Part shown: piece by piece, positions 50,734-59,584 of the stretch
Numbering within the stretch: the first letter of the stretch is position 1
How the letters are laid out: each line of letters opens with the position of its first letter
Assembly (NCBI RefSeq): GCF_029893365.1
Contig: NZ_JARXUZ010000001.1
Coordinates: forward strand, 3,038,001-3,102,000
Source of the DNA: Cryobacterium sp. CG_9.6
GTDB lineage: Bacteria; Actinomycetota; Actinomycetes; Actinomycetales; Microbacteriaceae
DNA length: 64,000 bases
Direction: 5' to 3'
Notes under the pieces: generated by a model
Database searches by the model: none
Told to the model about the DNA's origin: nothing
Seen by the model: the letters and a program-made list of their open reading frames with translations, nothing else
Made by a program: the position numbers and the translations under genes

Positions 50734-51480
50734 ATGTCAAGACAGCTAGAAATTGCCGAGATTCTCAAAGCTCAGGGTTTCCAGTCCGTCAACAGCCTCG
50801 CCACGCACTTTGCCGTGACCACCTCCACCATTCGGCGAGACCTGGAACGACTCGAATCGAAGTCGCTCATTCAACGCACGCACGGTGGCGCCATCCCCGT
50901 TGAGCCAGCGGACGCCTTCGACACGTTCACCGGGCCGCTGCACCACGCCGAGAAGTCGGCCATTGGGCAGGCCATGGCTGATCGCATTCTCGACGGCCAG
51001 ATCGTGCTGCTCGATGGCGGAAGCACCACATTGGAAGTGGCCCGTCATCTCACGAAGCGACGCCTCACCGTGGTGACCAATGACCTCGCCGTTGCCATGG
51101 AAATCGCGCAGAAGCGATCGGCGCACCTGGTGTTCATTGGCGGCGAACTGCTCCCCGACGTGTACACAATGTGGGGCCCCGCCTCCGTGCTGCAACTGTC
51201 CAACCTACGAGTGGACGTAGCCGTTTTTGGGGCAGACACCGTCTGCGACGACGGGCTGTACCACACGAGCAGTTACGAGGTGGAGCTCAAACGGCTGATG
51301 CGGTCCATCGCCAAAGAGGCCTTCTTCGTTGCCGACAGTTCCAAGTTTGGTCGCGAGGCGCTCTTCAAGGTTCTCGAGGTGAAAGACTTCACGGCTGGCA
51401 TCACCGACGACCTTCTGGATCCCCTTCGTGCCTCCCAATTCCCCATCCCCCTAATCCAGGTTCCGAAGCATCTCGCGTAG
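50734..51480 (+). CDS. DeoR/GlpR family transcriptional regulator
   Basis: A 248-aa DeoR regulator: N-terminal HTH (EIAEILKAQGFQSVNSLATHFAVTTSTIRRDLERLESKSLIQRTHGGAI) and the C-terminal sugar-phosphate sensor domain (ILDGQIVLLDGGSTTLEVARHL, VTNDLAVAMEIA, GGELLPDVYTMWGP, FVADSSKFGREALF). GGGGAG stands 8 nt before ATG. Divergent from the ABC-DhaKL operon, which it most likely represses in the absence of a phosphorylated intermediate. Confidence 0.93.
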   Translation: MSRQLEIAEILKAQGFQSVNSLATHFAVTTSTIRRDLERLESKSLIQRTHGGAIPVEPADAFDTFTGPLHHAEKSAIGQAMADRILDGQIVLLDGGSTTLEVARHLTKRRLTVVTNDLAVAMEIAQKRSAHLVFIGGELLPDVYTMWGPASVLQLSNLRVDVAVFGADTVCDDGLYHTSSYEVELKRLMRSIAKEAFFVADSSKFGREALFKVLEVKDFTAGITDDLLDPLRASQFPIPLIQVPKHLA

Positions 51481-51484
51481 CCTC

Positions 51485-51693
51485 CGCTGGTCGAGGAGCC
51501 GGCACGCTATTCGCCGGTCCTTCGCTGGTCGAGGAGCCGGCACGCTGTTCGCCGGCGTCTCGAGACCCGGTGAGCCGGTCCCAGAGACCAACTCACCAGG
51601 TTTCGACTGCGCGCACGCTCGCGCTCAACCAGCGAGCCCCGCTGGTCGAGGAGCGCGCACGCACTTCGCGCGCGTCTCGAGACCCCGTGAGCC
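51485..51693. repeat. Dispersed GCTGGTCGAG repeat, three units
   Basis: Three GCTGGTCGAGGAGC starts (51486, 51524, 51642), with TTCGCCGGCGTCTCGAGACC hairpin halves, one CTGCGCGCACGCTCGCGCTC variant and CCCCGTGAGCC at the end. It fills the gap between deoR and the convergent DUF222 gene. Confidence 0.85.
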
Positions 51694-51714
51694 AACGCAC
51701 CAGCACGAGCCGTC

Positions 51715-53199
51715 TCACCGGCTATCGGATGCCCAGGGCGGGTCGGTGCTGGGGGTGTTGGCCCGATGGCTAGCCGCTGGTCGCCACGTTTGACCGGGGT
51801 CAAAGAGCACGGGCCCAAGAATCCACGGCCTGCCATCAACCATCTTGATCTGCCACCCGGACGCATCAATGCTGTGGTGGTGATACCAGCACAGCAAACA
51901 CCCATTATCAATGTTCGTTGGCCCATTGAACTTCCACGGGAAGACGTGATGCACCTCGCACCACGCGGCAGCAATGGTGCAGCCGGGAATGACACACCCA
52001 CCATCGCGGGCCGCAATGGCCCGGCGCTGTGCCGGGCTGAAGAACCGTTCCTTCTCCCCGAGATGCAGTACCTGGCCGTTCTCACCAATGATCACCTGCT
52101 GATACCCACCCGCACACAGTCGCTCCTGCACCGCCTTCAGACTGATCGGTGCATCCACGCCGTCGATCCAGCCGACGCCGCGCCCGTTCTTCAGGTCACG
52201 GGCATTCACGTGCACCATCACCGTCGGCGCCGCACCGCCCATCCGCGGTGTTTTCGGGTCCCGTGCGGTCTTGTCAAACACCGCCCGGAGGATGTCGGCG
52301 CACTTCTCCCCGCCAGTACGGTCATCACAGATCTCTTCGGCACCGGGGATCAGTTCCCCGGCCGCCATGCGGGCCTGATCCTCGGCCGACGGGAACGCGG
52401 GCGTCGCGTGGGCGCTAATGAAGGTCGCAAAGACACCGTTCATTACGCCGCGCAGTTCCGGTGTCACCCCACCCCGTAACGGATACAACCCATTCTTCAG
52501 GAGTCCGAACCCCACAGTGCTGGTCGCCGCGGTCTGCTCATCACTCGGTGCGGCGCCGTCGGGGTCCAGGATCGCTCCCCACTCATGTGCTTGCGCCCGA
52601 ATCAAATCGGCCGGGAACGCAATCCCCGCTCCGGGGAGTCCCTCCGTCTCGGGGGTGATGGCGCCGGTTGCCGAGGCGACGAGAGCGCGCTCGGCGCGGT
52701 CGAGATCATCCGGGGCAACCCGTGTGGCAATTTGTTCGAGGGCGGAGACGATCACGTCGGCGGCATCAACGCCGAGGTTCCCTGAGGTGAGTCCTTCAGC
52801 GACGGCCGGGTGTCGCACCGGAACGCTCTGGCCAAGCAGACCGCTCGTGGCCGCCGCAGTACCGGTGACGATGCCACCGAGGCGCATCCGCCTCTTGGCT
52901 TCGGAGGCGGACACCCGGGTGATGCCGGTGATGAGTTCGTACTTGGTGCGGCATCCGCTCTTCCACGCCAACGAGTCATGGCCTCTACTGGTTTCAGCGC
53001 GCATACCCACGTCGGCGGCGGACCAGATCCGGCCCCCATCCACCCGGCGCCCCACCGCCTCCAACGCGCCCATCACGCTCAGGGCCGCGTCATCGTCGAG
53101 GAGGGGGAAGCTCACTCCGTCAAGAGCGTCACCGATCAGATCGCTGGCCTGCTGTAGCAGAGCGACCACTTCGGGACCGGACTTCATCGTCGTGAACAT
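51715..53199 (-). CDS. DUF222 domain HNH endonuclease-like protein
   Basis: A 494-aa protein with an N-terminal DUF222 domain (about residues 30-330) and a C-terminal HNH nuclease motif: CVIPGCTIAAAWCEVHHVFPWKFNG followed by NGCLLCWYHHHSID. The two CxxC pairs and the HH/N/H residues are intact. Such proteins are multi-copy in actinobacteria; their role is unknown and they may be mobile. A TAAAAT -10-like box ends 7 nt before ATG 53199 and there is no Shine-Dalgarno, so a leaderless mRNA is likely. It is flanked on both sides by dispersed repeats. Confidence 0.92.
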   Translation of the reverse strand: MFTTMKSGPEVVALLQQASDLIGDALDGVSFPLLDDDAALSVMGALEAVGRRVDGGRIWSAADVGMRAETSRGHDSLAWKSGCRTKYELITGITRVSASEAKRRMRLGGIVTGTAAATSGLLGQSVPVRHPAVAEGLTSGNLGVDAADVIVSALEQIATRVAPDDLDRAERALVASATGAITPETEGLPGAGIAFPADLIRAQAHEWGAILDPDGAAPSDEQTAATSTVGFGLLKNGLYPLRGGVTPELRGVMNGVFATFISAHATPAFPSAEDQARMAAGELIPGAEEICDDRTGGEKCADILRAVFDKTARDPKTPRMGGAAPTVMVHVNARDLKNGRGVGWIDGVDAPISLKAVQERLCAGGYQQVIIGENGQVLHLGEKERFFSPAQRRAIAARDGGCVIPGCTIAAAWCEVHHVFPWKFNGPTNIDNGCLLCWYHHHSIDASGWQIKMVDGRPWILGPVLFDPGQTWRPAASHRANTPSTDPPWASDSR

Positions 53200-53219
53200 G
53201 TCCCCATTTTACCCTGAAT

Positions 53220-53424
53220 AGAACAAGAAAGCGAGGCTTGCTCACGTTTAAAACTCGTGACCTTAGTAAATATTTCCACGCACAGCATCGGCTCCAACAG
53301 CGCCCTTCAGAGCTTCTATGCGCCCAGCTGACGCCTGTTCCCGCCACCCACAGACCCCGCCTATCCCCATAATCAGGCCCCCCACGCTGCCGCCAACGCC
53401 CGCACCGCCCCTTCGCCCCCGTCT
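53220..53424. other. Gene-free stretch before the repeat cluster
   Basis: Upstream of the DUF222 gene on its strand. It should hold that gene's promoter; apart from the -10-like TAAAAT at 53207-53212 nothing is recognised. The AT content is a little higher at 53215-53290. Confidence 0.4.
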
Positions 53425-53840
53425 TCGTTGGTCGGCGTCTCGAGACCCCGTGAGCCGACTCTGAAAATCGGCTCACGAGGTCTCGACTGCTCGCAAGCTC
53501 GCGCTCGACCAGCGAGAGGCTGGCCGCACGGCTGCGCACCCCCCTCTCGCTGGTCGAGGAGCCGGCACGCACTTCGCCGGCGTATCGAAACCCCGTGAGC
53601 CAGTCCCTCAGACCAGCTCCCGAGGTCTCGACTGCTCGCAAGCTCGCGCTCGACCAGCGGGTGGGTCTCGCTGGTCGAGGAGCCGGCACGCTTTTCGCCG
53701 GCGTCTCGAGACCCCGTGACCCAGTCCTGCAAACCGGCTCACCAGGTTTCGACTGCTCGCAAGCTCGCCCTCAACCAGCGGAAGGGTCTCGCTGGTCGAG
53801 GAGCCGGCACGCACTTCGCCGGCGTCTCGAGACCCCGCAA
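53425..53840. repeat. Dispersed GCTGGTCGAG repeat cluster, about four units
   Basis: The densest cluster in the window: full units run from 53435, 53545, 53668 and 53790, each with the left half GCTGGTCGAGGAGCCGGCAC...GCGTCTCGAGACCCCGTGA and the right half GGTCTCGACTGCTCGCAAGC...CTCGACCAGCG. Units share 90-100% over these segments and vary in the 10-30 bp between halves. Confidence 0.88.
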
Positions 53841-53848
53841 CCCATCCC

Positions 53849-54847
53849 TCACGCCCCAACCATCCCCACCGCCCACTCCCCCACATGCAGCGCTGGCCAC
53901 GCCACCCCCAGCACCGCCCCCAAATAAACCAAATTCCACCGCGTCAGCACCAATCCGTCCACCCCATACCGCCCCATCATCAGCTTGGTCAGCCCCGTAA
54001 TCGGCCCCACCGCCGCCGTCGCCGTCCCCCACCCCATGCTGGCGGCCAGAACAAACAGCGTCGGTTCCGGGTTCAGCGGCAGCACCAGCGCCGCCACAAT
54101 CGCCACCGACACCACCGGGTGCACACCCACCAGCGCCAGCAGAATCATCGCGAGCATCGCGCACCACGCCACCGTGAACCTCTCAACCGGCAACTCAACA
54201 TTCAGCGCCGGCATCAGCACTTGCAACCCCACCGCGAGCACCCCGGCTGAGGCGAACAGCGTCACCTCGCCGCGCTTCATCGGCAGGTCATGCCGTGCGT
54301 GCCGGGCCAGCCTCCGCAGCGCCCTCCGCCAGCCCGAGACCAGCAGCCCCACCACCGTCACATTCAGCCCTGCGAACACCACAATCCGCGGCACCGACAC
54401 ATCCGGCGACAGCTGATGCGCCACAATCACCAGTGCTACCAGCACCAGCGGCACGCGCAGCAGCGCCCAGCTGAGCGCGTACCCCTGATACCCGCGCAGT
54501 TCCCCGCCTCACAGCCAAAAAATGTCCCACACGCTCAGCAGCAACACCACGGCCGCGGCCGCCAACCCCACCAGCAGCAGCACCATCGAGTTCGTGCCGG
54601 GCACCAGCGTGGTCGCGGCGGCAGCGGCCGCCCAAAACGGCGACCAGAACGCCCCCGCCGAGAACGACCGGTTCAGCAGCATGGCATCGGGCAGCCGCAG
54701 CGTACCCCGGCCCCGCAGGTGGTCGCCCACAATGCTCACCACGCCAATATTCACCACGGATCCCAGCAAATGCGTCGCCATCGCCGTCCGCAGCACAGCA
54801 ACGCGCCCCCGCACGCCGTCTGCCTCAAAGGCTGCGCAGTCCTCCAT
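53849..54847 (-). pseudogene. Polytopic membrane transporter-like protein, truncated and with in-frame stop
   Basis: One frame of 333 codons with at least eight hydrophobic segments (SMVLLLVGLAAAAVVLLLSVWDIFWL, LLRVPLVLVALVIVAHQL, VLAVGLQVLMPALNV, WCAMLAMILLALVGVHPVVSVAIVAALVLPLN, GWGTATAAVGPITGL). The GVHPVVS and ...NPEPTLFVLAAS-type segments recall DASS/ArsB-like permeases. A TGA (54509-54511) interrupts the frame after DIFWL, with no shift (GGELRGYQGYALSW follows). At the N-terminal side the frame becomes meaningless at about 54847, without a Shine-Dalgarno, at the border to another decayed gene. I consider it a truncated pseudogene of a membrane transporter of unknown substrate. Confidence 0.75.
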
Positions 54848-54867
54848 AAGGAGGTCTTCGTCGCCGA

Positions 54868-55430
54868 CGCGTGATGGTTGCGATGCCGGAATAGAACCTG
54901 AACTCGATCTCTGCGATAGCGCGCAGCAAGTATTCCGGGGCGAGCTGACAGATGTGGCGCGCCTAGTGGATGGTGATGTTGTTCTCGTTCCCAGCGGACT
55001 CGAGACAGGTGATGGCGTTCTCCTCGTCGAGGCAGTAGAAGGCCTGCCAGACGGCATCCACAAGGGAAATGAGCCAAGACGGGCCGGTATCGGCACAGCG
55101 AAGCGCACCAAACCACAGCGAACATGGAGACCCCGGCCCCAGGTGAACCGGAGCCAAGCCTCGCGTGGGACGGTCGCCGCCGATGGAGCTCGGACTTGAG
55201 GCCGACCCAGACACCCGCTCGTCGCAGGGCACTGACGCACACGATCTGCGCGTGGGCCTCTGCTACGACGCTCCGGTCGGCACCGTGTGCACACAGCTGT
55301 ACATGCCCCGAGCGACCTTTTCAATGAGACTCTCTGCGATTTCCGCGCGAATCTTGCGCACGGTCAAGCCGTAATGAGTAAATTCCGCGGCGGTGGCCAC
55401 CTCGCCGACGGAACCGCTGACCTGAAATGC
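54868..55430 (-). pseudogene. Decayed AbiEi/DUF559-type protein gene
   Basis: Pieces of one protein can be read in two minus-strand frames. They are an N-terminal winged-helix (GSVGEVATAAEFTHYGLTVR ... IEKVARGMYS, 55427-55290), then in another frame CVSALRRAGVWVG (about 55237-55200), then back in the first frame LISLVDAVWQAFYCLDEENA...CLESAG. After a TAG at about 54963 the frame goes on with ARHICQLAPEYLL and AEIEFRFYSGIATITR. This order is that of actinobacterial AbiEi antitoxin-like/DUF559 proteins (TATAAEL-type wHTH, TCVSAL, ALRCL..ALDSAL, SGIE). Two frameshifts and at least two stops make it a pseudogene. The C-terminal nuclease-like part is missing where the transporter remnant begins. 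Confidence 0.6.
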
Positions 55431-55541
55431 TCGTGTGACATGAGTGCGCCCGAGGTAGCGCGAGCACAGACATCCGCTCAGAAAAAGACCGACGCAAACC
55501 AAAGCTCCGAAGATAACTGCGGGAGCGCAGGCGCGGGGCCG

Positions 55542-56135
55542 TCAGTCGGTGTCGTCGGCCACCCAGTAGCCGGTGAGGGCGAGCAGCTCGATCTCGCGGT
55601 TCGCGTGGGACGGCATGGCCACCGCCGGCGGAAAGACACCCATGGCCCGCCACTCGCGCACCACGGGAACGATCTGGTCCCAGAGCATATCCACCAGCGG
55701 CGCACCAAGACTGAAGTCGATCCGCGCGAGATGCGCAATCGACCAGGCCTGAAAGGCTCGGTAAAAGGCCGCGTGCTGCAGATACTCGTGGATGGCAAAG
55801 TCTCCGTAACTGAGATGCACGGTGGCTTCGGGATTGACCACGGCGGTCACCGCAGCCGTGGCCACGTCGTTCAGCCGGTCGTAGCTGGTGATGGGGTCAT
55901 CACCCAGAAGGTCACCGTCATACTCCGTGCCGGCGTCCTCAATGGTGCGGCCGGCGAGCACGTCGGGAACCCAGGCTTCGTCCCGGGCATGGGTGGCGAG
56001 CACATCGCGCAGGGTGGGGTTCGGGGTGCGGGACCAATCGGCCGGAGTGGCCAGCGCGAGGTGCTCGGACGTGAGGCGGTCAATCACGGATCGCAACGCG
56101 GCATCCGCTTGGAGGAAAAGGTCGCTCTGGTTCAT
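55542..56135 (-). CDS. Maleylpyruvate isomerase/DinB-like family protein
   Basis: A 197-aa protein with the four-helix MDMPI/DinB layout: DAALRSVIDRLTSEHLALATPADW, LRDVLATHARDEAWVPDVLAGR, YDGDLLGDDP and FAIHEYLQHAAFYRAFQAW (His pattern for a metal). Actinobacterial TIGR03083-like proteins use mycothiol; the reaction here is unknown. ATG 56135 was chosen as the first codon of the conserved part; no Shine-Dalgarno is seen. Single gene on the minus strand. Confidence 0.8.
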   Translation of the reverse strand: MNQSDLFLQADAALRSVIDRLTSEHLALATPADWSRTPNPTLRDVLATHARDEAWVPDVLAGRTIEDAGTEYDGDLLGDDPITSYDRLNDVATAAVTAVVNPEATVHLSYGDFAIHEYLQHAAFYRAFQAWSIAHLARIDFSLGAPLVDMLWDQIVPVVREWRAMGVFPPAVAMPSHANREIELLALTGYWVADDTD

Positions 56136-56275
56136 GACCGGCACGCTAGCACTCGCGTGCCACTGTGGCTACGGCTTCGCGGCGAGTGCGGCGTCGTCGG
56201 GGGCGCGGACATCCGTTCTGGAAAGAGGGCAATGAAATGGCCGGGAGCGCGCGCTCCCGGCCAGATCAGGTATGG

Positions 56276-57064
56276 CTAGCGGCTGGATTCGCTCGTGACG
56301 TCACCGGACTGCAGGTGCTCGGCAATCTTCTGAATCTCGGCACCGTACTCGCCGGAAAGAGCGTTGGCCTCGATCGCATCGGCGGCTGCCGCGCGGTCAG
56401 CCGCCAGGGAGTCCTGGAGCGCGATGAGGTCATTCTGCAACGCCGTCGGCAGGTTCGCGAAGAGCGCGGGGTTGTCAATCAGCGCGCTCGTCACGGTCTC
56501 GGCGGTGGCCTCAGCCTTGCTACCTCGCCCTTCGTCGGCTTGGCCAGCGTCGGTCGAAAGCAGTGCGTTCACGGCCGCAGCAAGCGGATGCTTCGGATCC
56601 TGCTGCACCGCCATGGCTACCTTTTGCGCTTCGGCTCCGTACCCGCCGTCGAGCGCAGTGGCTCCCACCTGCGTGGCGAGCGCCTCACGCTCGGTGTCTG
56701 ACGCCGCGTTGAGCTCGGTGAGGTCGGCCTGCAGGTTTGCGGGAAGGCTTGCGAAGAGCTCGGCGTGGCTCTCGAGGGTGATCGACACGTTCTGCGCCTT
56801 CTCACCAATGCTGCCACCCGAGCGGATGTCCGCGCGGAGCTCCTTCTGCACCGCCGCGATCACATCGTCAGTGCTGCTGGCCGAGCCCTCGGCCGACGCG
56901 CTGGTCGTGGTGGGGGTGTCGGTGGTCTGGTCAATCAGGCTCGCCTGGGCGCCCACCGCTCCGAGGCCGAGCAGGGATCCTGCGGTCATCACAGTGATGG
57001 CACCGCCGAACAGCTTTTTCTTGAGGGGAGTGTTGAACGCCTTGAGGGTGTGGTTCTGGGGCAT
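56276..57064 (-). CDS. Secreted protein with duplicated helical domain, unknown
   Basis: A 262-aa protein. Positively charged N-terminus (KKK at 15-17), hydrophobic core and VGAQA cleavage site (about 37-41) form a signal peptide. A Thr/Ser/Ala-rich linker (45-65) follows. Residues 95-154 and 192-252 are repeats of each other (ELFASLPANLQADL against ALFANLPTALQNDL; GGYGAEAQKVAMAVQ against GEYGAEIQKIAEHLQ), each about 60 aa and alpha-helical, rich in Ala/Glu. GAAAGGA is 7 nt before ATG 57064. It is divergent from the two-component system, so it could be its target or signal partner. I do not recognise the family. Confidence 0.82.
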   Translation of the reverse strand: MPQNHTLKAFNTPLKKKLFGGAITVMTAGSLLGLGAVGAQASLIDQTTDTPTTTSASAEGSASSTDDVIAAVQKELRADIRSGGSIGEKAQNVSITLESHAELFASLPANLQADLTELNAASDTEREALATQVGATALDGGYGAEAQKVAMAVQQDPKHPLAAAVNALLSTDAGQADEGRGSKAEATAETVTSALIDNPALFANLPTALQNDLIALQDSLAADRAAAADAIEANALSGEYGAEIQKIAEHLQSGDVTSESSR

Positions 57065-57405
57065 TTGTCGTTCCTTTCGATAGCTCGTGGCCTCCGACGG
57101 TGTCGGCTGCCACTGGGGCAATGCCCGAGCATAGATATCGATCCGTTGCCGCGGCTTCGTGCCGGCTGAGTACTCAGGTTCCCGCGGGGCTGCCGTGTGG
57201 GGGTGCGGGCCGGTCGCTGACTGTCTCGGGAGGGCGCCGCGGGGCATCCGTTGGGGCCGCCGGCAGCGCCCGAGGCTCAGGCTTCTCCCACGACTCTCAC
57301 ATGTGCGGGCACGGGATGGCCGGCACTCGCGTGCCGATGTGGCTCCGGCTTCGCGGCGCGTGCGGCGCAGCGGCCTGGAGCCGCGAGAATGGCAGTGTGG
57401 TGACT

Positions 57406-58095
57406 ATGGGCGAGGCACGCGGCCGACTGTTGGTAGTGGAAGACGACGAGGAGATGGGGCGCCTGCTGGTGCGCGGCCTCAGCGAAGACGGCTACGAGGT
57501 GGACTGGGCACGGAACGGCGTGGACGCGCTGATTGTGGCCGGGGAACAGGACTTTGCCGCCACCATTCTGGACGTGATGCTGCCCGGCATGTCGGGGTTC
57601 GAGGTGTGCCGACGGCTGCGCGTGGCGCAGCCGCTGCTGCCGATTCTGCTGCTCACTGCGCGGGACGCCGTGGACGACCGGGTGCGCGGCCTCGACGCCG
57701 GCGCCGACGACTACCTGATTAAACCGTTTGCGTTCACGGAGCTGCATGCACGCCTGCGGGCGATTCGGCGGCGCGAACAGCTGGTGCCGGCGCAGGTGCT
57801 GCGCGTGGGGGCGCTCCGCATTGACAGCCACGATCACGAGGTGACGAGTGACGACCGGGCCATCTCACTCAGCCCCAAAGAATTTGCGGTGCTGCGCCTG
57901 CTGGCCGAAAACGTGAACGCCACGGTGAGCCGGGAAACGATTCTCACCGAAATCTGGGGATCCAGCGACTACACCGACGCCAACGTGGTGGACCAGTATG
58001 TGAGCTACCTGCGGCGCAAAATGAGTCCGGAGCACGACGGCGTGACGATTATGACCGAGCGCGGCATCGGCTTTCGACTGCAGCTGCCGGAGTGA
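57406..58095 (+). CDS. Two-component response regulator, OmpR/PhoB family
   Basis: A 229-aa regulator: receiver domain with DD at 11-12 (VVEDDEE), phospho-Asp in ILDVMLPGMSG (about residue 52), TARDAVDDRVRGLDAGADDYLIKPF, and the OmpR winged helix (ALRIDSHDHEV..., VDQYVSYLRRKM, GIGFRLQ). ATG 57406 was taken; a GTG 6 bases upstream is possible. The stop overlaps the kinase start. It probably controls the divergent secreted-protein gene. Confidence 0.93.
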   Translation: MGEARGRLLVVEDDEEMGRLLVRGLSEDGYEVDWARNGVDALIVAGEQDFAATILDVMLPGMSGFEVCRRLRVAQPLLPILLLTARDAVDDRVRGLDAGADDYLIKPFAFTELHARLRAIRRREQLVPAQVLRVGALRIDSHDHEVTSDDRAISLSPKEFAVLRLLAENVNATVSRETILTEIWGSSDYTDANVVDQYVSYLRRKMSPEHDGVTIMTERGIGFRLQLPE

Positions 58096-59447
58096 TCGTG
58101 CTGAACCGGCTGTCGATTCGCACCCGCATCACCATGGGCACGCTGCTGCTCGCGGCGGTGTTTTTTGGCGGCGCTGCCTTCGTGGTGCACGCTCAGGTTC
58201 AGGACGTGCTGCTGAACGCATCCGCTGAGCTGCTGCGCAGTGATGCCTCGCCGTATGTGTCGGCCATTGCGCGGGAGGCGGGCGAGCTGGACAGCCCCGG
58301 CGAAGGACAGCTGATTATGGTGGTGGACCCGAGCGGCGAGGTGGCGCTCTCCACGCTGCCGCGGGTGCTGGCCGAGGAGGTGTCCCTGAGTGCCGACGAG
58401 CAGAGCGCACCGCAGACGATCAGCGTGGGGCGCGCGGACTATCTCGTGCTCGTAACGGATGTGCCCTCCGCCACGGGAACCTGGCGAGTGTATTCGGCGG
58501 TGAACGACGCCGCGTCCCGCCTGGTGCTGGCCGGCATCACCGAGCAGCTGGGGCTGGCCCTGGCGGTGCTCACGCTGGTGTTCGGTGCCGCATCGTGGCT
58601 GCTCACGGGTGCCGCGCTGCGCCCGGTCGCACACCTGCGACGGAGCGCCGACTCGCTGATCGGGGCGGACTCGGCCGAGACGCTTCCGGTGAGCCCCGCC
58701 CACGACGAGGTGCAGCAACTGGCCCGCACCCTGAATACCCTGATTGGGAGCCTGCGCGCCGCCGCAGAGCGCGAACGTCAGCTGGTGTCCGACGCGAGTC
58801 ACGAGCTGCGAACGCCGGTGGCTATTTTGCAAGCGCAGCTGGAACTCATTCGCACCGGAGACCGCTCCACCCTCACGAGCGATGTGGCCGCCGCCGAACG
58901 GGCCGTGCAGCGCCTCGGCGGGCTGGTGTCGAACCTGCTGGAGCTCTCGCGCATCGAGGCGGGATCCGAGACCGGCCACGCCACCGTGCGGCAACTGGCC
59001 GAGGAGTTGGTGGCCGCGGTGGACCGGGCGCGGTTCGTGGCGCGCACCACCGACATCCGCATTGATTTTGAGTCGCCTCAGGCCGCTCCTGGGAATGGTC
59101 AGGTGCCCATCGCGGCCCATGAGTTTGGCCGAATTGTGGACAACCTGCTGGGGAACGCCATCCATGCGCTCGGGAGTACCGGAGTGGTGACGGCGTCGCT
59201 CACGTTGACCGACGCTGGGGTGCTGCTCACCGTGGTGGATACCGGCCCGGGAATTGACGCCGAGTTTTTGCCGCGCGCCCTCGACCGGTTCTCGCAGGCG
59301 CAACCCGCCCGCACCGGTGGCGCCGGAACCGGACTGGGCCTGGCCATTGTGGCCGCCGCCGTGCGCGCCGCCCGCGGCACGGTGACGTTGTCGAACGTGC
59401 CGGGTTCGGGTCTGCAGGTGGTGGTGACGCTGCCGGATACCGCCTGA
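58092..59447 (+). CDS. Sensor histidine kinase
   Basis: A 451-aa membrane kinase: TM1 at about 13-31, an extracytoplasmic segment of about 120 residues, TM2 at about 152-174, HAMP (ALRPVAHLRRSADSL), HisKA with the phospho-His in SDASHELRTPV (about residue 236), and HATPase with N box LLGNAIHALG and G boxes VDTGPGID and GAGTGLGLAIV. GTG 58092 overlaps the regulator stop (GTGA). The signal is unknown. Confidence 0.93.
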   Translation: MIVLNRLSIRTRITMGTLLLAAVFFGGAAFVVHAQVQDVLLNASAELLRSDASPYVSAIAREAGELDSPGEGQLIMVVDPSGEVALSTLPRVLAEEVSLSADEQSAPQTISVGRADYLVLVTDVPSATGTWRVYSAVNDAASRLVLAGITEQLGLALAVLTLVFGAASWLLTGAALRPVAHLRRSADSLIGADSAETLPVSPAHDEVQQLARTLNTLIGSLRAAAERERQLVSDASHELRTPVAILQAQLELIRTGDRSTLTSDVAAAERAVQRLGGLVSNLLELSRIEAGSETGHATVRQLAEELVAAVDRARFVARTTDIRIDFESPQAAPGNGQVPIAAHEFGRIVDNLLGNAIHALGSTGVVTASLTLTDAGVLLTVVDTGPGIDAEFLPRALDRFSQAQPARTGGAGTGLGLAIVAAAVRAARGTVTLSNVPGSGLQVVVTLPDTA

Positions 59448-59467
59448 CCGCCGCTGCGACGCAAATC

Positions 59468-59501
59468 GGTGGCCGCTACGGAAATTACCGTAGCGGCCAC
59501 C
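59468..59501. terminator. Bidirectional terminator behind the two-component system
   Basis: GGTGGCCGCTACGG (59468-59481) and CCGTAGCGGCCACC (59488-59501) form a perfect 14-bp stem with AAATTA loop, between the convergent kinase and membrane-protein genes. The arm is repeated as GTAGCGGCCACCG at 59530. Confidence 0.8.
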
Positions 59502-59584
59502 GAGAGCGGTGGCGGCCGCGCGCCATGTGCGTAGCGGCCACCGAAACGCGGCGCGACCATACCCAGCGGATGCCGCCAGCCGGG

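Noticed and set aside
50528-50749. A 73-codon frame between the module C promoter and deoR.
   Set aside because: It runs through promoter and operator boxes and the deoR start; no ribosome-binding site.
464-54511. Idea that TGA/TAA are read as sense codons here.
   Set aside because: Most genes in the window end with TGA or TAA in normal positions, and no SECIS-like or readthrough signal was seen at the three sites; mutation or sequencing error is simpler.
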